Assembly (NCBI GenBank): GCA_046727735.1
Contig: JBKPDF010000021.1
Span: 1-61,547 of the forward strand
DNA: 61,547 bases
Origin: AP-16 sp046727735
Lineage (GTDB): Bacteria; Pseudomonadota; Alphaproteobacteria; Rhizobiales; Xanthobacteraceae
Reading direction: 5' to 3'
Shown here: positions 51,395 to 59,899 of the stretch, in pieces
Layout: every line of letters begins with the position of its first letter
How positions within the stretch are numbered: position 1 is the stretch's first letter
Made by a program: the position numbers and the translations under genes
The notes under the pieces: model-generated
Seen by the model: only the letters and a program-made list of their open reading frames with translations
The model's database searches: none
Told to the model about the DNA's origin: nothing

Positions 51395-52126
51395 ATGCCC
51401 GCGTATTGCAACGATCTCGGCCAACCGATCGGCTTTCCGGTGCCGGACTGGCAGCCGCGGCCGCGCCCGTCGCATGAGCCGCTCGACGGCCGCTTCTGCC
51501 GGCTCGAGCCGCTCGACATCAATCGGCATTGCGCAGAACTGTTCGACGCCTATGCGGAGGATCGCGAGGGCCGAATCTGGACCTACCTCCCCTACGGGCC
51601 GTTCGCCGGCTTCGCAGAGTTTCGCGATCTGATGCAGGCGCATTTTTCCGGCGCGGACCCGCTGTGCCACGTCGTCATCGACCTCGCGACCGGGCGCGCG
51701 GCCGGCATGGCGAGCTACATGCGGATCGATCCGGCGATGGGCACGATCGAGGTCGGCTCGATCGCCTACGCGCCGCGCCTGCAGCGAAGCAGGGCCGCGA
51801 CCGAGACCATGTATCTGATGATGTGGCGCGCGTTCGAGGAGCTCGGCTATCGCCGCTATGAATGGAAATGCGACGCGCTCAACGCGCCCTCGCGCAAGGC
51901 GGCCGAGCGCCTCGGCTTCCGCTTCGAAGGAATTTTCCGCCAGGCCGTGGTCTACAAGGGCCGCAATCGCGATACGGCCTGGTATTCGATTCTCGACCGC
52001 GAATGGCCGGCGCTCAACGGCGCGTTCGAGCGCTGGCTCGACCCTGAAAATTTCGACGGCGAGGGCCGGCAACGCGATAGCTTGTCAGCGCTGACGCGCG
52101 AGGCTACGGCGGCGGCAACCGGTTGA
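51395..52126 (+). CDS. GNAT acetyltransferase, RimJ/RimL-like
   Basis: The 243-residue protein from ATG 51395 (CGGAGG upstream) has a GNAT core: RFCRLEPLDINRHCAELFDA, GRIWTYLPYGPFAGFAEF, GTIEVGSIAYAPRLQRSRAA for acetyl-CoA, YEWKCDALNAPSRKAAERLG and FRFEGIFRQAVVYKGRNRDT. The last pattern is the RimJ/RimL-type C-terminal motif. These enzymes acetylate protein N-termini or small amines. It is divergent from the Pat-like GNAT, sharing a 98-bp intergenic region. Confidence 0.88.
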   Translation: MPAYCNDLGQPIGFPVPDWQPRPRPSHEPLDGRFCRLEPLDINRHCAELFDAYAEDREGRIWTYLPYGPFAGFAEFRDLMQAHFSGADPLCHVVIDLATGRAAGMASYMRIDPAMGTIEVGSIAYAPRLQRSRAATETMYLMMWRAFEELGYRRYEWKCDALNAPSRKAAERLGFRFEGIFRQAVVYKGRNRDTAWYSILDREWPALNGAFERWLDPENFDGEGRQRDSLSALTREATAAATG

Positions 52127-52282
52127 CGAATCCGTCCGCCTTAGCCGGATTTTTCTGCCGCGCCTAGCGCCGCCCCGAGCCAACTCGGACGAGATCAGGC
52201 TATATTCGCTGGCTGCGGCGCGATCCCATGCTGGCGAAGCGTCGCGCGCAGAGCCGAGAAGGCCCACGCTGCGATCTCAGGG

Positions 52283-53053
52283 ATGGTGACCATGTTGGGC
52301 GATCCTGCGACGATCATCGGCAACCCGGTTTCTCCTTACGTGCGCAAGGTCCTCGCGGTCTGCGAGATCAAGGGAATCCGATATCGATTGGACCCGATCG
52401 TGCCGTTCTTCGGGGACGACAGGTTCAGCGAGGTCAGCCCGCTTCGCCGCGTCCCGGTTTTCTTCGATGACAAGGTGTCTCTGTGCGACAGCACTGTGAT
52501 CTGTGAATATCTCGAGGAGCGATATCCCACGGCGCGCGTGCTGCCGAGCGAACTGGCGCACCGCGCCCAGGCGCGCTGGATCGAGGAATTCTCCGACACG
52601 CGGATCGGCGACGTGTTCGTCTGGCAAATCTTCTACGAGGCGGTGATCCTGCCGTTCGTTTTCCAGCGAGCGCGGGACAAGGCGAAGATCGCGCGCGCCG
52701 TCGCCGAGCAGGTGCCGGACGTGATGGCCTACCTCGAAAAGATCGCGCCGGCCTCGGGGTTCATATTCGGCGAATTGTCGATCGGCGATCTTGCGGTCGC
52801 GATTCCGTTCAGCAATCTCAAATGGGCGCGCGTCGAACCTGACGTGAGCCGGTGGCCGAGAGCATGCGGCTGGGTCGAGCGCACATTGGCAACGGCGGCT
52901 CTGGCCAAGCTGACGAGGATCGCCGAGAAGCTGGTGCGGACGCCGACGAACGAGCATCGGGCGACGCTGGCGGAGCTCGGTGTTCCGCTCACCGATGCCA
53001 CGGTCGCGGCGGACAAGCCGTGTCGCAGCGTCATGCTCGAGCAAGCCTCATAG
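52283..53053 (+). CDS. Glutathione S-transferase family protein
   Basis: The 256-residue protein has a thioredoxin-like N-domain: IIGNPVSPYVRKVLAVCEIK, RRVPVFFDDKVSLCDSTVIC with the glutathione gamma-Glu site, and EYLEERYPTARVLP. An all-alpha C-domain (RARDKAKIARAVAEQVPD) and the N-capping box region FGELSIGDLAVAIPFSNL follow. It conjugates or isomerises small electrophiles in the cytosol. ATG 52292 is an alternative start. Its 3' end overlaps the convergent ClpP-like gene by 23 bp in the current frame. Confidence 0.88.
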   Translation: MVTMLGDPATIIGNPVSPYVRKVLAVCEIKGIRYRLDPIVPFFGDDRFSEVSPLRRVPVFFDDKVSLCDSTVICEYLEERYPTARVLPSELAHRAQARWIEEFSDTRIGDVFVWQIFYEAVILPFVFQRARDKAKIARAVAEQVPDVMAYLEKIAPASGFIFGELSIGDLAVAIPFSNLKWARVEPDVSRWPRACGWVERTLATAALAKLTRIAEKLVRTPTNEHRATLAELGVPLTDATVAADKPCRSVMLEQAS

Positions 53054-54548
53054 AGGCCGAGAGAACCGCCACGTATCTGATGATCAGACTCTTGCACCGA
53101 GCCGCCTTCGTCATTGGCGCGGGCGAAGCGGAGACGTCGAGGACCCCGGTGCGGAAGGCGCCGGTATCGGGTGTGCGCCGTCGGGTCCGATCGGAACCGT
53201 GTGTACGACATTCGCGGACGGCGGCGCGGCAAGCACGTTGGCACCACGCGATTGCGGTGAGGGCGAGCCGGAGAGTGCCTGCAAGCACTGCAGCCGATCG
53301 CCTAGTGGTCGGCGCATTGCTCGCGGCGCCGACTGGCATCTGGCCGGCCGCCGGAGCTTGCCGGCAGGCACCTCGCAGCTTGGCATAGGCGTGCGAAAAT
53401 CCATCCAAGCTCAGCGCGATGTTGCCCGGCGATTCAGTGCCTCCGCTGATGTCGATCGCGCGGACCTCGAATCTCGTACCATCGCCGACCGAATCGAATC
53501 TCTGCCCGGCGAGCCATGTGGAGCGGGTATCGAAATCGGTCGAGAAGGTCGGGTAGTGGAGCTCCAAGCGCTGCTCGCCGACGCTGATCGAGAACGGCCG
53601 CGTGCGTGAGACTTCGGAACTCACGTGTTCGCGTGCAAGCAGTATGCGGATCTCTTGTCCCGACGGGCAGTCGAGCCTCACCAAGCCGGTGCGGTACTGC
53701 GGGTGTTCGCCGCCGAACCGCGCAAAAAATACCTTGCCGATTGCAGGCTTCGGGTGCTCGCTGAAGCGCCAGGAGGTTTCGCCGAACTCCCTGCGATCGA
53801 TCCCGAAGCGCACGAGCTCCTCCCGTTCTAGGAACCGTCTCGATTCGTTCGGAACAGCGATGATCGCCCTCAATAGCCCCGAGTCGATGCCCATTTCGCG
53901 CAGATATTCCTGGATCCGCAGGTAAGCCAATTGTTTGGCCTTCGCGGCAATGGCGGCCGGGAGCGGCTCGCGTCGCGGATCGAGCCCGATGTCGTGAATG
54001 GCGAGCTTCACTCCCGGCGGAACGGCTCGCGCAACGGTTCCGGCGAGCGCGAACACGCAGGCCGAATTGCACATCCCGCTCGGGTCGAACTCGGAGGCGA
54101 GCTCCTGCCCGGAGCGCTTCTGCGCCGTGCAGGACTTTTCCCACGGCTTTTCGCGTTCGCAGCCCGATGGGATGGCGCGCGCAACGCCGCCTTGCAATTT
54201 TCGCTCGCGGATCAGCCGTCCGAGCGCGAGGGAGCCGAGCACGGAACCTCCCGGCGAGTGAAAATAAATCGGGAGGCGGCGGGACCCGAGCTTCGCCAAC
54301 AGCCGGCGTAGCCGTTGTGCGGCGCCGGCGTCGATCCTGCCATCCGCTGCGATCCATTCGCTGCAGCCTCGCCCGCACGCGTCCGCTTCGCCGCGGGCGA
54401 GATAAAACATCATCTCGGGAATGACGGCCGCTTTGGTTTCAGCCGGTGACGGTTGGGCGCTTCCCGGCGCGCCGGCAGCGGCTCCCGCGGCCAAAGCGCT
54501 CGACACGAGCAGAACCAGGAGAATGCACAAGCGGCAGGCAGCAGGCAT
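53031..54548 (-). CDS. ClpP/crotonase-fold periplasmic protein (COG3904-like) with probable frameshifted tail
   Basis: The 505-residue protein from ATG 54548 has a signal peptide (RLCILLVLLVSSALAAGAAA). The ClpP-like fold is seen in LPIYFHSPGGSVLGSLALGR, in DPSGMCNSACVFALAGTVAR with the putative Ser nucleophile, and in GVKLAIHDIGLDPRR with His. Several exported homologues are annotated only as predicted periplasmic proteins. After HAYAKLRGACRQ the tail is Arg/Cys-rich and implausible. A neighbouring frame over 53111-53404 is Pro-rich and stops at 53111, leaving a normal gap to the GST gene, so a frameshift near 53390 is likely. Confidence 0.78.
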   Translation of the reverse strand: MPAACRLCILLVLLVSSALAAGAAAGAPGSAQPSPAETKAAVIPEMMFYLARGEADACGRGCSEWIAADGRIDAGAAQRLRRLLAKLGSRRLPIYFHSPGGSVLGSLALGRLIRERKLQGGVARAIPSGCEREKPWEKSCTAQKRSGQELASEFDPSGMCNSACVFALAGTVARAVPPGVKLAIHDIGLDPRREPLPAAIAAKAKQLAYLRIQEYLREMGIDSGLLRAIIAVPNESRRFLEREELVRFGIDRREFGETSWRFSEHPKPAIGKVFFARFGGEHPQYRTGLVRLDCPSGQEIRILLAREHVSSEVSRTRPFSISVGEQRLELHYPTFSTDFDTRSTWLAGQRFDSVGDGTRFEVRAIDISGGTESPGNIALSLDGFSHAYAKLRGACRQAPAAGQMPVGAASNAPTTRRSAAVLAGTLRLALTAIAWCQRACRAAVRECRTHGSDRTRRRTPDTGAFRTGVLDVSASPAPMTKAARCKSLIIRYVAVLSASMRLARA

Positions 54549-54668
54549 CACGAGATCGATGGAACGTCGGATTGGCCGGAGCCATAACACTGGGGCGCCG
54601 CGCCGTGCATGGGTATTTTCCTTGCCGAAGTGGCAAATTGCCGCAAATCGATGCGCGCTCCGCTGCCG

Positions 54669-55469
54669 TCACTTGCCCCGAAACATCGGCTGGCGTTTTT
54701 CGACGAAGGCGGTGACGCCTTCGAGGTGATCCGCGGTCGCGGCGGCGGCCGCGAAACTTTCCGCCTCGCGGTGCGAATGCTGGTCCCAGGAATGGTCGAG
54801 CGAGGAGCGGATCAGGCGCTTGGCGAGCCCGAGCGCAATGGTGGGACCTTCGGCGAGCCTTTTCGCCAGCTTCGCGGTTTCCTGATCGAGCGCGGCTCGC
54901 GGCACCAGCCAGTTCACGATGCCAAGCGAGAGCGCGCGCTCGGCTCCGAAGCGCTCACCGAGCAGCGCAAGCTCGAGCGCGCGGCGCTCGCCGACGACGC
55001 GCGGCAGAAAATAGGTCGCGCCGCCGTCCGCCGAGAGTCCGATGTGACGATAGGCCAGCGTGAAAACCGCATCTTCGCTCGCGATCGCCAGGTCGGCGGC
55101 GAGCACCAGGCTCAGGCCGAATCCGGCCGCGGCACCCTGCACCGAGACCAGCACCGGCTTGGGCATCCGGCGCAGCTGGTAGATCAGCTGATGGGCGCCG
55201 ATCACCTGCATCTCGCGGCGGCGCAGATAGTCCTCGCGATTGTCCCGCAGCGATTGATGGAAGGATTTGACGTCGCCGCCCGCCATGAAGTTGTCGCCCG
55301 CGCCGCGGATCAGCACGCAGCGAATCCCGTCGTCGCGTTCCGCGCGCGCGGTTGCATCGATCAGCCCCTCCATCATTTGCGCGGTCAGCGCATTGAGCGC
55401 GGCCGGCCGGTTGAGAACGATGGTCTCGATCCCGTTCGCTGATTCGCTGAGCACCTGCTGATCGGACAT
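54669..55469 (-). CDS. Enoyl-CoA hydratase/isomerase
   Basis: The 266-residue crotonase from ATG 55469 (GGGAGAG upstream) has IETIVLNRPAALNALTAQMM, the oxyanion-hole blocks RGAGDNFMAGGDVKSFHQ and LVSVQGAAAGFGLSLVLAAD, and the substrate site RHIGLSADGGATYFLPRVVG. Where the catalytic Glu pair would lie, the second position reads SADGGATY, an Asp as in several isomerase-type members. It hydrates or isomerises an enoyl-CoA. It is monocistronic by spacing. Confidence 0.9.
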   Translation of the reverse strand: MSDQQVLSESANGIETIVLNRPAALNALTAQMMEGLIDATARAERDDGIRCVLIRGAGDNFMAGGDVKSFHQSLRDNREDYLRRREMQVIGAHQLIYQLRRMPKPVLVSVQGAAAGFGLSLVLAADLAIASEDAVFTLAYRHIGLSADGGATYFLPRVVGERRALELALLGERFGAERALSLGIVNWLVPRAALDQETAKLAKRLAEGPTIALGLAKRLIRSSLDHSWDQHSHREAESFAAAAATADHLEGVTAFVEKRQPMFRGK

Positions 55470-55731
55470 CGGTTCTCTCCCTCGCTCGCTGCTGCGCGGC
55501 TTCAAGCCGGCACTCTAGCGCGACCGCGGCATGGCGCCCACGCATCAGGGCATTTTTCCGGCTTGGCGGTCTGTGGAACAAGGCAGCTGAATTCGCGGCT
55601 CAGGCCACTATTTTCTTCTTTTTTGCTCCCGCGTATTGCCATTCCGAGGAAAAACATTCCATGTACGCGCCCCGATCCATTGGCACTAAAGTGCGAGATC
55701 TCGCCTCGTGCGGCCGAACGGAGGCGTGTTC

Positions 55732-57117
55732 ATGAGCGGAATCGAAACCGGCGTCGGCGCGGTCGCGAGCCCGTCCTGGCGCGAGCTGCTGCGCAAGGAA
55801 GATTACTGGGCGATCTGGCTGGGGCTCGGCATCGTGCTCGTCGCCTATGCGCTGTTCGCCTCGGGCGCGAGCATCAAGTGGCTGGCGGTCACCCCGGCGA
55901 AATGGTCGAGCCCGGCGCAGCTCGGCGCGCATTTCGCCGACAACGCACTGCGCTATGTCGCGCAATTCATCGTGTGGCTTGCGATCTTCACCGTGGCGCT
56001 GACCACGCTCGGGCACAAGGCCAGGGATTTCATTCCGGCGTTCGCGCTGCTCTATCTGTTCTCGGTGGCGATCTTCGCGCTCGGCCAATGGGACCAAGCG
56101 AGCCGCTACAACCTCGAGCCGCCGCTGGTCGCGCTCGCGCTCGGCCTCCTCATCTCCAACCTGATTGGCTTGCCGCGCTGGCTCGACGCCGGATTCCGGG
56201 TCGAGTTCTACATCAAGACCGGGATCGTGCTGCTCGGCGCGACACTCCCGCTGACGCTCCTGGCGTGGGCGGGACCGGTAGCGATCCTGCAGGCCTCCAT
56301 CGTCTCGCTCGTCACCTTCGCGGTCATCTACTGGACCGGCGTGCGGCTCGGTCTCGATCGCCGGCTTGCCGCGACGCTCGGCGCAGGCGGCGCCGTCTGC
56401 GGCGTCTCGGCGTCGATCGCGGTCGCGGGCGCGGTCGGCGCCAAGCGCGAGCATGCGCCGATCGCGATCACGATCGTGGTGCTGTGGGCGATCGCGATGA
56501 TCTTCGCGCTGCCCCTCGTCTCCCGCGCGCTGCAGCTGCACGCCGGCGTCGCCGGCGCGTGGATCGGCACGTCGGAATTCGCCGACGCGGCGGGCTTTGC
56601 CGCCGCGGAAGCTTATGGAAATCTCGTCGGACGGGTCGAGGGGATCGCCGGCACGCCCGATCAGACGATCTGGGCCTTCACGCTGATGAAGGTGGTCGGC
56701 CGCGATCTGTGGATCGGCGTGTGGGCCTTCGTGCTGGCGATCGTTGCGACCACGCGATGGGAACGCGTGCCGGGCCGCAGCGCGGATCCGGCGGAGATCT
56801 GGCGGCGCTTCCCGAAATTCGTGATCGGGTTCCTGATCGCGTCGGCGATCGTCACGCTGGTGACGAGCCAGTACAGCCTTGCTGATTTCAACAAAATCGT
56901 GAACCCGGGGCTGATCGCGCCGATCAAGGACCTGCGCACCTGGACATTCATCTTCTGCTTCTTGAGCATCGGGTTCACCGCGCGGTTCCGGGATCTGGCG
57001 CAGGCGGGAAGGAAGCCGTTCCTGGCGTTCAGCTCCGGAGTATTGGTGAACGTGGTGCTCGGCTTCGTGCTGTCCGCGATCCTGTTCGCCTCGCATTGGG
57101 AGAATCTGACGCGGTGA
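55732..57117 (+). CDS. YeiH/putative sulfate exporter family membrane protein
   Basis: The 461-residue protein from ATG 55732 (GGAGGCG upstream) carries about ten membrane segments with the PF03601 (YeiH) blocks: YNLEPPLVALALGLLISNLI, VEFYIKTGIVLLGATLPLTL, LGAGGAVCGVSASIAVAGAV and TLMKVVGRDLWIGVWAFV. Members include the YeiH sulfate/sulfonate-related exporter group; the transported ion here is unproven. The first ~100 residues (WAIWLGLGIVLVAYALFASG) form an extra hydrophobic N-terminal part. A palindromic repeat follows. Confidence 0.88.
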   Translation: MSGIETGVGAVASPSWRELLRKEDYWAIWLGLGIVLVAYALFASGASIKWLAVTPAKWSSPAQLGAHFADNALRYVAQFIVWLAIFTVALTTLGHKARDFIPAFALLYLFSVAIFALGQWDQASRYNLEPPLVALALGLLISNLIGLPRWLDAGFRVEFYIKTGIVLLGATLPLTLLAWAGPVAILQASIVSLVTFAVIYWTGVRLGLDRRLAATLGAGGAVCGVSASIAVAGAVGAKREHAPIAITIVVLWAIAMIFALPLVSRALQLHAGVAGAWIGTSEFADAAGFAAAEAYGNLVGRVEGIAGTPDQTIWAFTLMKVVGRDLWIGVWAFVLAIVATTRWERVPGRSADPAEIWRRFPKFVIGFLIASAIVTLVTSQYSLADFNKIVNPGLIAPIKDLRTWTFIFCFLSIGFTARFRDLAQAGRKPFLAFSSGVLVNVVLGFVLSAILFASHWENLTR

Positions 57118-57130
57118 CGCCCGTCGCTCG

Positions 57131-57246
57131 CTTTTACCTCCCCTTCAGGGGAGGCCGCCGGACGAAGTCCGGCGGGTGGGGTGCTCACCCCACCCCGGCT
57201 CGCCCTGCGGGCTCGCCGACCCTCCCCGTTCCGGGGAGGGAAAAGC
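57131..57246. repeat. Intergenic palindromic repeat (CCGGACGAAGTCCGG family)
   Basis: GCTTTTACCTCCCC at 57131 and GGGGAGGGAAAAGC ending 57246 are outer arms. CCTCCCCTTCAGGGGAGG, CCGGACGAAGTCCGG and GGGTGCTCACCC hairpins lie inside. It shares modules with 44588-44736 and abuts a gene remnant. Confidence 0.75.
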
Positions 57247-57248
57247 AG

Positions 57249-57491
57249 TGCGGCGTCTGTGCGCATTTCCGCAACGCGCCCACTTATCTCGAAGCGGCGT
57301 TCGCGGGGCTCACCAGTCTCGGCTCCGCCTACGGCTCGGCGCGCGCCGACGACGGGCTTTGCCTGTTGCACGAGCGATATCTGAGCGCAGAGTGCTCGTG
57401 CGCGGATTTCACCGCGCGATCAGGCGCTCATTTAGCGGCGCCCGTCAGCGGCCGAGGAAATTCGGCAGGCGGCGGTCCGCCATCGCCTTGA
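57249..57491 (+). pseudogene. Remnant of a small Cys-rich protein, start lost in the repeat
   Basis: Directly after the repeat a frame reads CGVCAHFRNAPTYLEAAFAG, then SAYGSARADDGLCLLHERY and CSCADFTAR. The CxxC-H...C..H...CxC arrangement looks like a tiny zinc or Fe-S protein of rhizobia. No in-frame start exists outside the palindromic repeat, so the 5' end was probably displaced. The true end may lie near 57420; the open frame runs on to 57491 into the convergent hydratase. Confidence 0.35.
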
Positions 57492-58239
57492 CGCCCTCCT
57501 TGAAATCGGCGGTGCGGCGCAGCCATTCCTGCTCGACGAGCTCACGTTCGGTTGCGGCTTCGACCGCGTCCGCCAAGCCGCGCCGCAGCGTCTCGCGCGT
57601 GGAGAGCACCGCAAGCGGCCCCGACTGCGAGATTTCGACCGCAAGCTCCTGGGCAGCGCCGCGCACTTCGCTGTGCGCGACCAAAAGATCGGCAAGCCCG
57701 ATCTTCACCGCCTCCTCTCCGGGAATGCGCCGGCCGGTGTAGAACAGCAGCGCCGCCTGCTGGGGGCCGACGACGCGCGGCAGCGTCACCGTCAAGCCGA
57801 ACCCGGGATGAAATCCCAGCCGGTTGAAGTTGGCGGAAAACCGCGCCTCCGGGCAGGTCACGCGAAAATCCGCCACGAGCGCCAGGCCGAGCCCGCCGCC
57901 GACGGCCGACCCCTGGACGGCGGCGACGATCGGCTTCTTGTTGCGAAACAGCCGGGTGCCTTCCTTGTAAAGATGCTTGGCCTCGCCGTCGCCGCTCTCG
58001 CTCGCGGCACCGGTATCGGGGCGCTTGGAGAAATCCGCGCCGGCGCAGAACGATTTTCCCTCCGAGGCGAGCACGATTGCCCGGCATTGCGGCTCGGCAT
58101 CGAGCGCATCGAAGGCGTCGGCGATCGCGCGGATCAGCGCATTGTCGAAATAATTGTGCGGCGGGCGCCGGATCTCCACGGTGGCGACGTGGCCAGACAG
58201 GCTCACGCCTAGGTCATGCGCTTGCAGGGCAACGTTCAT
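57445..58239 (-). CDS. Enoyl-CoA hydratase/isomerase
   Basis: The 264-residue crotonase from ATG 58239 has GHVATVEIRRPPHNYFDNAL, the oxyanion-hole segments ASEGKSFCAGADFSKRPD and VAAVQGSAVGGGLGLALVAD, and RLGFHPGFGLTVTLPRVVG for the substrate pocket. The position corresponding to the second catalytic Glu reads FHPGFG, so the chemistry may be isomerase-like instead of hydratase. A longer frame upstream runs through the repeat and is not coding. It lies downstream of the acyl-CoA dehydrogenase on the same strand, with a palindromic repeat between them. Confidence 0.9.
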   Translation of the reverse strand: MNVALQAHDLGVSLSGHVATVEIRRPPHNYFDNALIRAIADAFDALDAEPQCRAIVLASEGKSFCAGADFSKRPDTGAASESGDGEAKHLYKEGTRLFRNKKPIVAAVQGSAVGGGLGLALVADFRVTCPEARFSANFNRLGFHPGFGLTVTLPRVVGPQQAALLFYTGRRIPGEEAVKIGLADLLVAHSEVRGAAQELAVEISQSGPLAVLSTRETLRRGLADAVEAATERELVEQEWLRRTADFKEGVKAMADRRLPNFLGR

Positions 58240-58282
58240 GACAACCTCGCGATGAACGGCGATCGGCCCTAAGCCTCCGCCA

Positions 58283-58392
58283 GACTTCTCTCTCTCCGGT
58301 GGGGATGGTCGGCGCGCCGCGTCAGCGGCGAGCCAGGTGGGGGACCCCGCCCGATCGCGCTGCGCGCGATCGACCTCCCCTGAAGCGGAGGT
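58283..58392. repeat. Intergenic palindromic repeat
   Basis: ACTTCTCTCTCTCCGGTGGGG at the left and ACCTCCCCTGAAGCGGAGGT-type sequence at the right flank CGCGCCGCGTCAGCGGCG and GATCGCGCTGCGCGCGATC hairpins. It belongs to the same loose family as 4531 and 57131. It separates the acyl-CoA dehydrogenase from the hydratase gene. Confidence 0.65.
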
Positions 58393-58394
58393 AA

Positions 58395-59558
58395 TCATCT
58401 TCGTCCCAGCAGATTGCGGGCGACGACCCAGCGATGCACCTCGGAAGGCCCGTCGTAGATCCGCATCAGCCGCACTTTGCTCGCCATCAGCTGCAGCGGA
58501 ATCTCCTTGGCCATGCCCATCGCGCCGAACGTCTGCATCGCCTTGTCCACGATGTCCCACGCCATCTCGGTTGCGAATACCTTGATCATGGACACTTCGG
58601 AGCGTGCCTCGCCGCCGCGATCGATCTTCAAGGCCGCGTCGTAGACCATCAGCCGGCACGCATGAATCCGGGTCGCGGCGTCGGCGACCCACCACTGGAT
58701 GGTCTGCCGGTCGGCGAGCGGCGCGCCGAACGTCACGCGCTGGCGCGCATGCTCGCAGATCAAGTCGAGCGCGCGCTGCGCGATGCCGATGCACCAGCAC
58801 GCCATCTGCACGCGCCGCGTCGAGAGCCGGACCTGCATCGGCGCAAAGCCCTGGCCCTCACGGCCCAGCAGCTTGCCGGCCGGCACGCGACAGTCCTCGA
58901 GCGCGATCTCGTAGGTGATGTGGCCGCCGATCATCGGGATGCGGCGCAGCACATTGAAGCCGGGCGTGCCCTTGTCGACCAGGAAAGCCGAGATCCCGCC
59001 GCGCGCGCCCTTGGCCTTGTCGGTCACCGCCATCAGGATGGTGAAATCCGCATCCTGCGCGCGGCTGATCCAGATCTTGCGGCCGTTGATCACCCAGTCG
59101 TCGCCGTCGCGCACCGCGCGGGTGGTCATCGCGGCCGGATCGGCGCCGGCACCCGGCTCGGAAATGCCGATCGCCGAAATCGTCTCGCCGCGCGCGTAGG
59201 GGCCCAGATAGGCTTGGCGCTGCTGTTCGTTGGCAGCCACCATCAGCATGCGCAAGTTCGGTGAATCCGGCGGAAACGAGTAGGGCGTCACCGTCTTGGC
59301 GAGCTCCTCGTGCACCCCGATCATGGCCTCGACCGGCAGATCCGACCCGCCGAACTCGGCCGGCGCGTCGAGCCCCCACAGTCCGAGCTCGCGGGCCTTG
59401 GCGTCGATCGGCTTGCGCTCGTCCGCGGTCAGTCCCGCGCCCTCGCCGCGGCTTTCCCGCTCCAGCACCTTCGGTTCGAGCGGCAAGAGCAGGTCGGCGA
59501 TGAAGCGCGCGACGAGCTCCTTGAGCATCCGGTGCTCTTCGTTGAGCTCGAAGTCCAT
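58395..59558 (-). CDS. Acyl-CoA dehydrogenase family protein
   Basis: The 387-residue ACAD has IGISEPGAGADPAAMTTRAV for the FAD/substrate loop, DDWVINGRKIWISRAQDADF, GREGQGFAPMQVRLSTRRVQ and the C-terminal IYDGPSEVHRWVVARNLLG. The usual YEGT catalytic Glu position is Asp (YDGP). This matches the group of ACADs with ADGP/YDGP ends, also seen in the other dehydrogenase at 39742-40965. It would oxidise an acyl-CoA and hand electrons to ETF. A hydratase gene follows, suggesting a short beta-oxidation pair. Confidence 0.9.
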   Translation of the reverse strand: MDFELNEEHRMLKELVARFIADLLLPLEPKVLERESRGEGAGLTADERKPIDAKARELGLWGLDAPAEFGGSDLPVEAMIGVHEELAKTVTPYSFPPDSPNLRMLMVAANEQQRQAYLGPYARGETISAIGISEPGAGADPAAMTTRAVRDGDDWVINGRKIWISRAQDADFTILMAVTDKAKGARGGISAFLVDKGTPGFNVLRRIPMIGGHITYEIALEDCRVPAGKLLGREGQGFAPMQVRLSTRRVQMACWCIGIAQRALDLICEHARQRVTFGAPLADRQTIQWWVADAATRIHACRLMVYDAALKIDRGGEARSEVSMIKVFATEMAWDIVDKAMQTFGAMGMAKEIPLQLMASKVRLMRIYDGPSEVHRWVVARNLLGRR

Positions 59559-59899
59559 GGAGCCTCTCGACCTTCTGCGCCGCAGTCTACGGGAGGAACG
59601 CGAGGGATGGCCAGCACGCGGCCGGACCTTGTCGTGTCGGCTCGGCCTCGCCCGACGCGGGTCCAGGCACCGCGTTTGGGGGCGATCAGGCTTAACGATC
59701 CGTCAACAGCGCCCTTCGTCCGGCGACGGCTGGCCTCGTAGCTCCAACCGGGTGCGGCCCCGGCTAAAATTTTAGGCAATAGCCGATCCAATCTTTTAAG
59801 ACGCATCCTTTAGCTCTTCGTGGGCGGCGATGCGCGCACGCCCGCGCTCGCCGGGGCTCCGGCGCTTCGGGAATCGCAAATCGACGAAGAAACAGTGCC
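59559..59899. other. Divergent intergenic region
   Basis: The 341 bp between the dehydrogenase and the signalling gene include a perfect 12-bp palindrome CTAAAATTTTAG at 59764-59775, the only AT-rich dyad in the region. It is a candidate operator or promoter element. No ORF or RNA gene is convincing. Confidence 0.45.

Noticed and set aside
58240..58800. N-terminal extension of the hydratase frame through the repeat
   Set aside because: The extension runs through a palindromic repeat and into the acyl-CoA dehydrogenase gene. A normal crotonase start lies at 58239.
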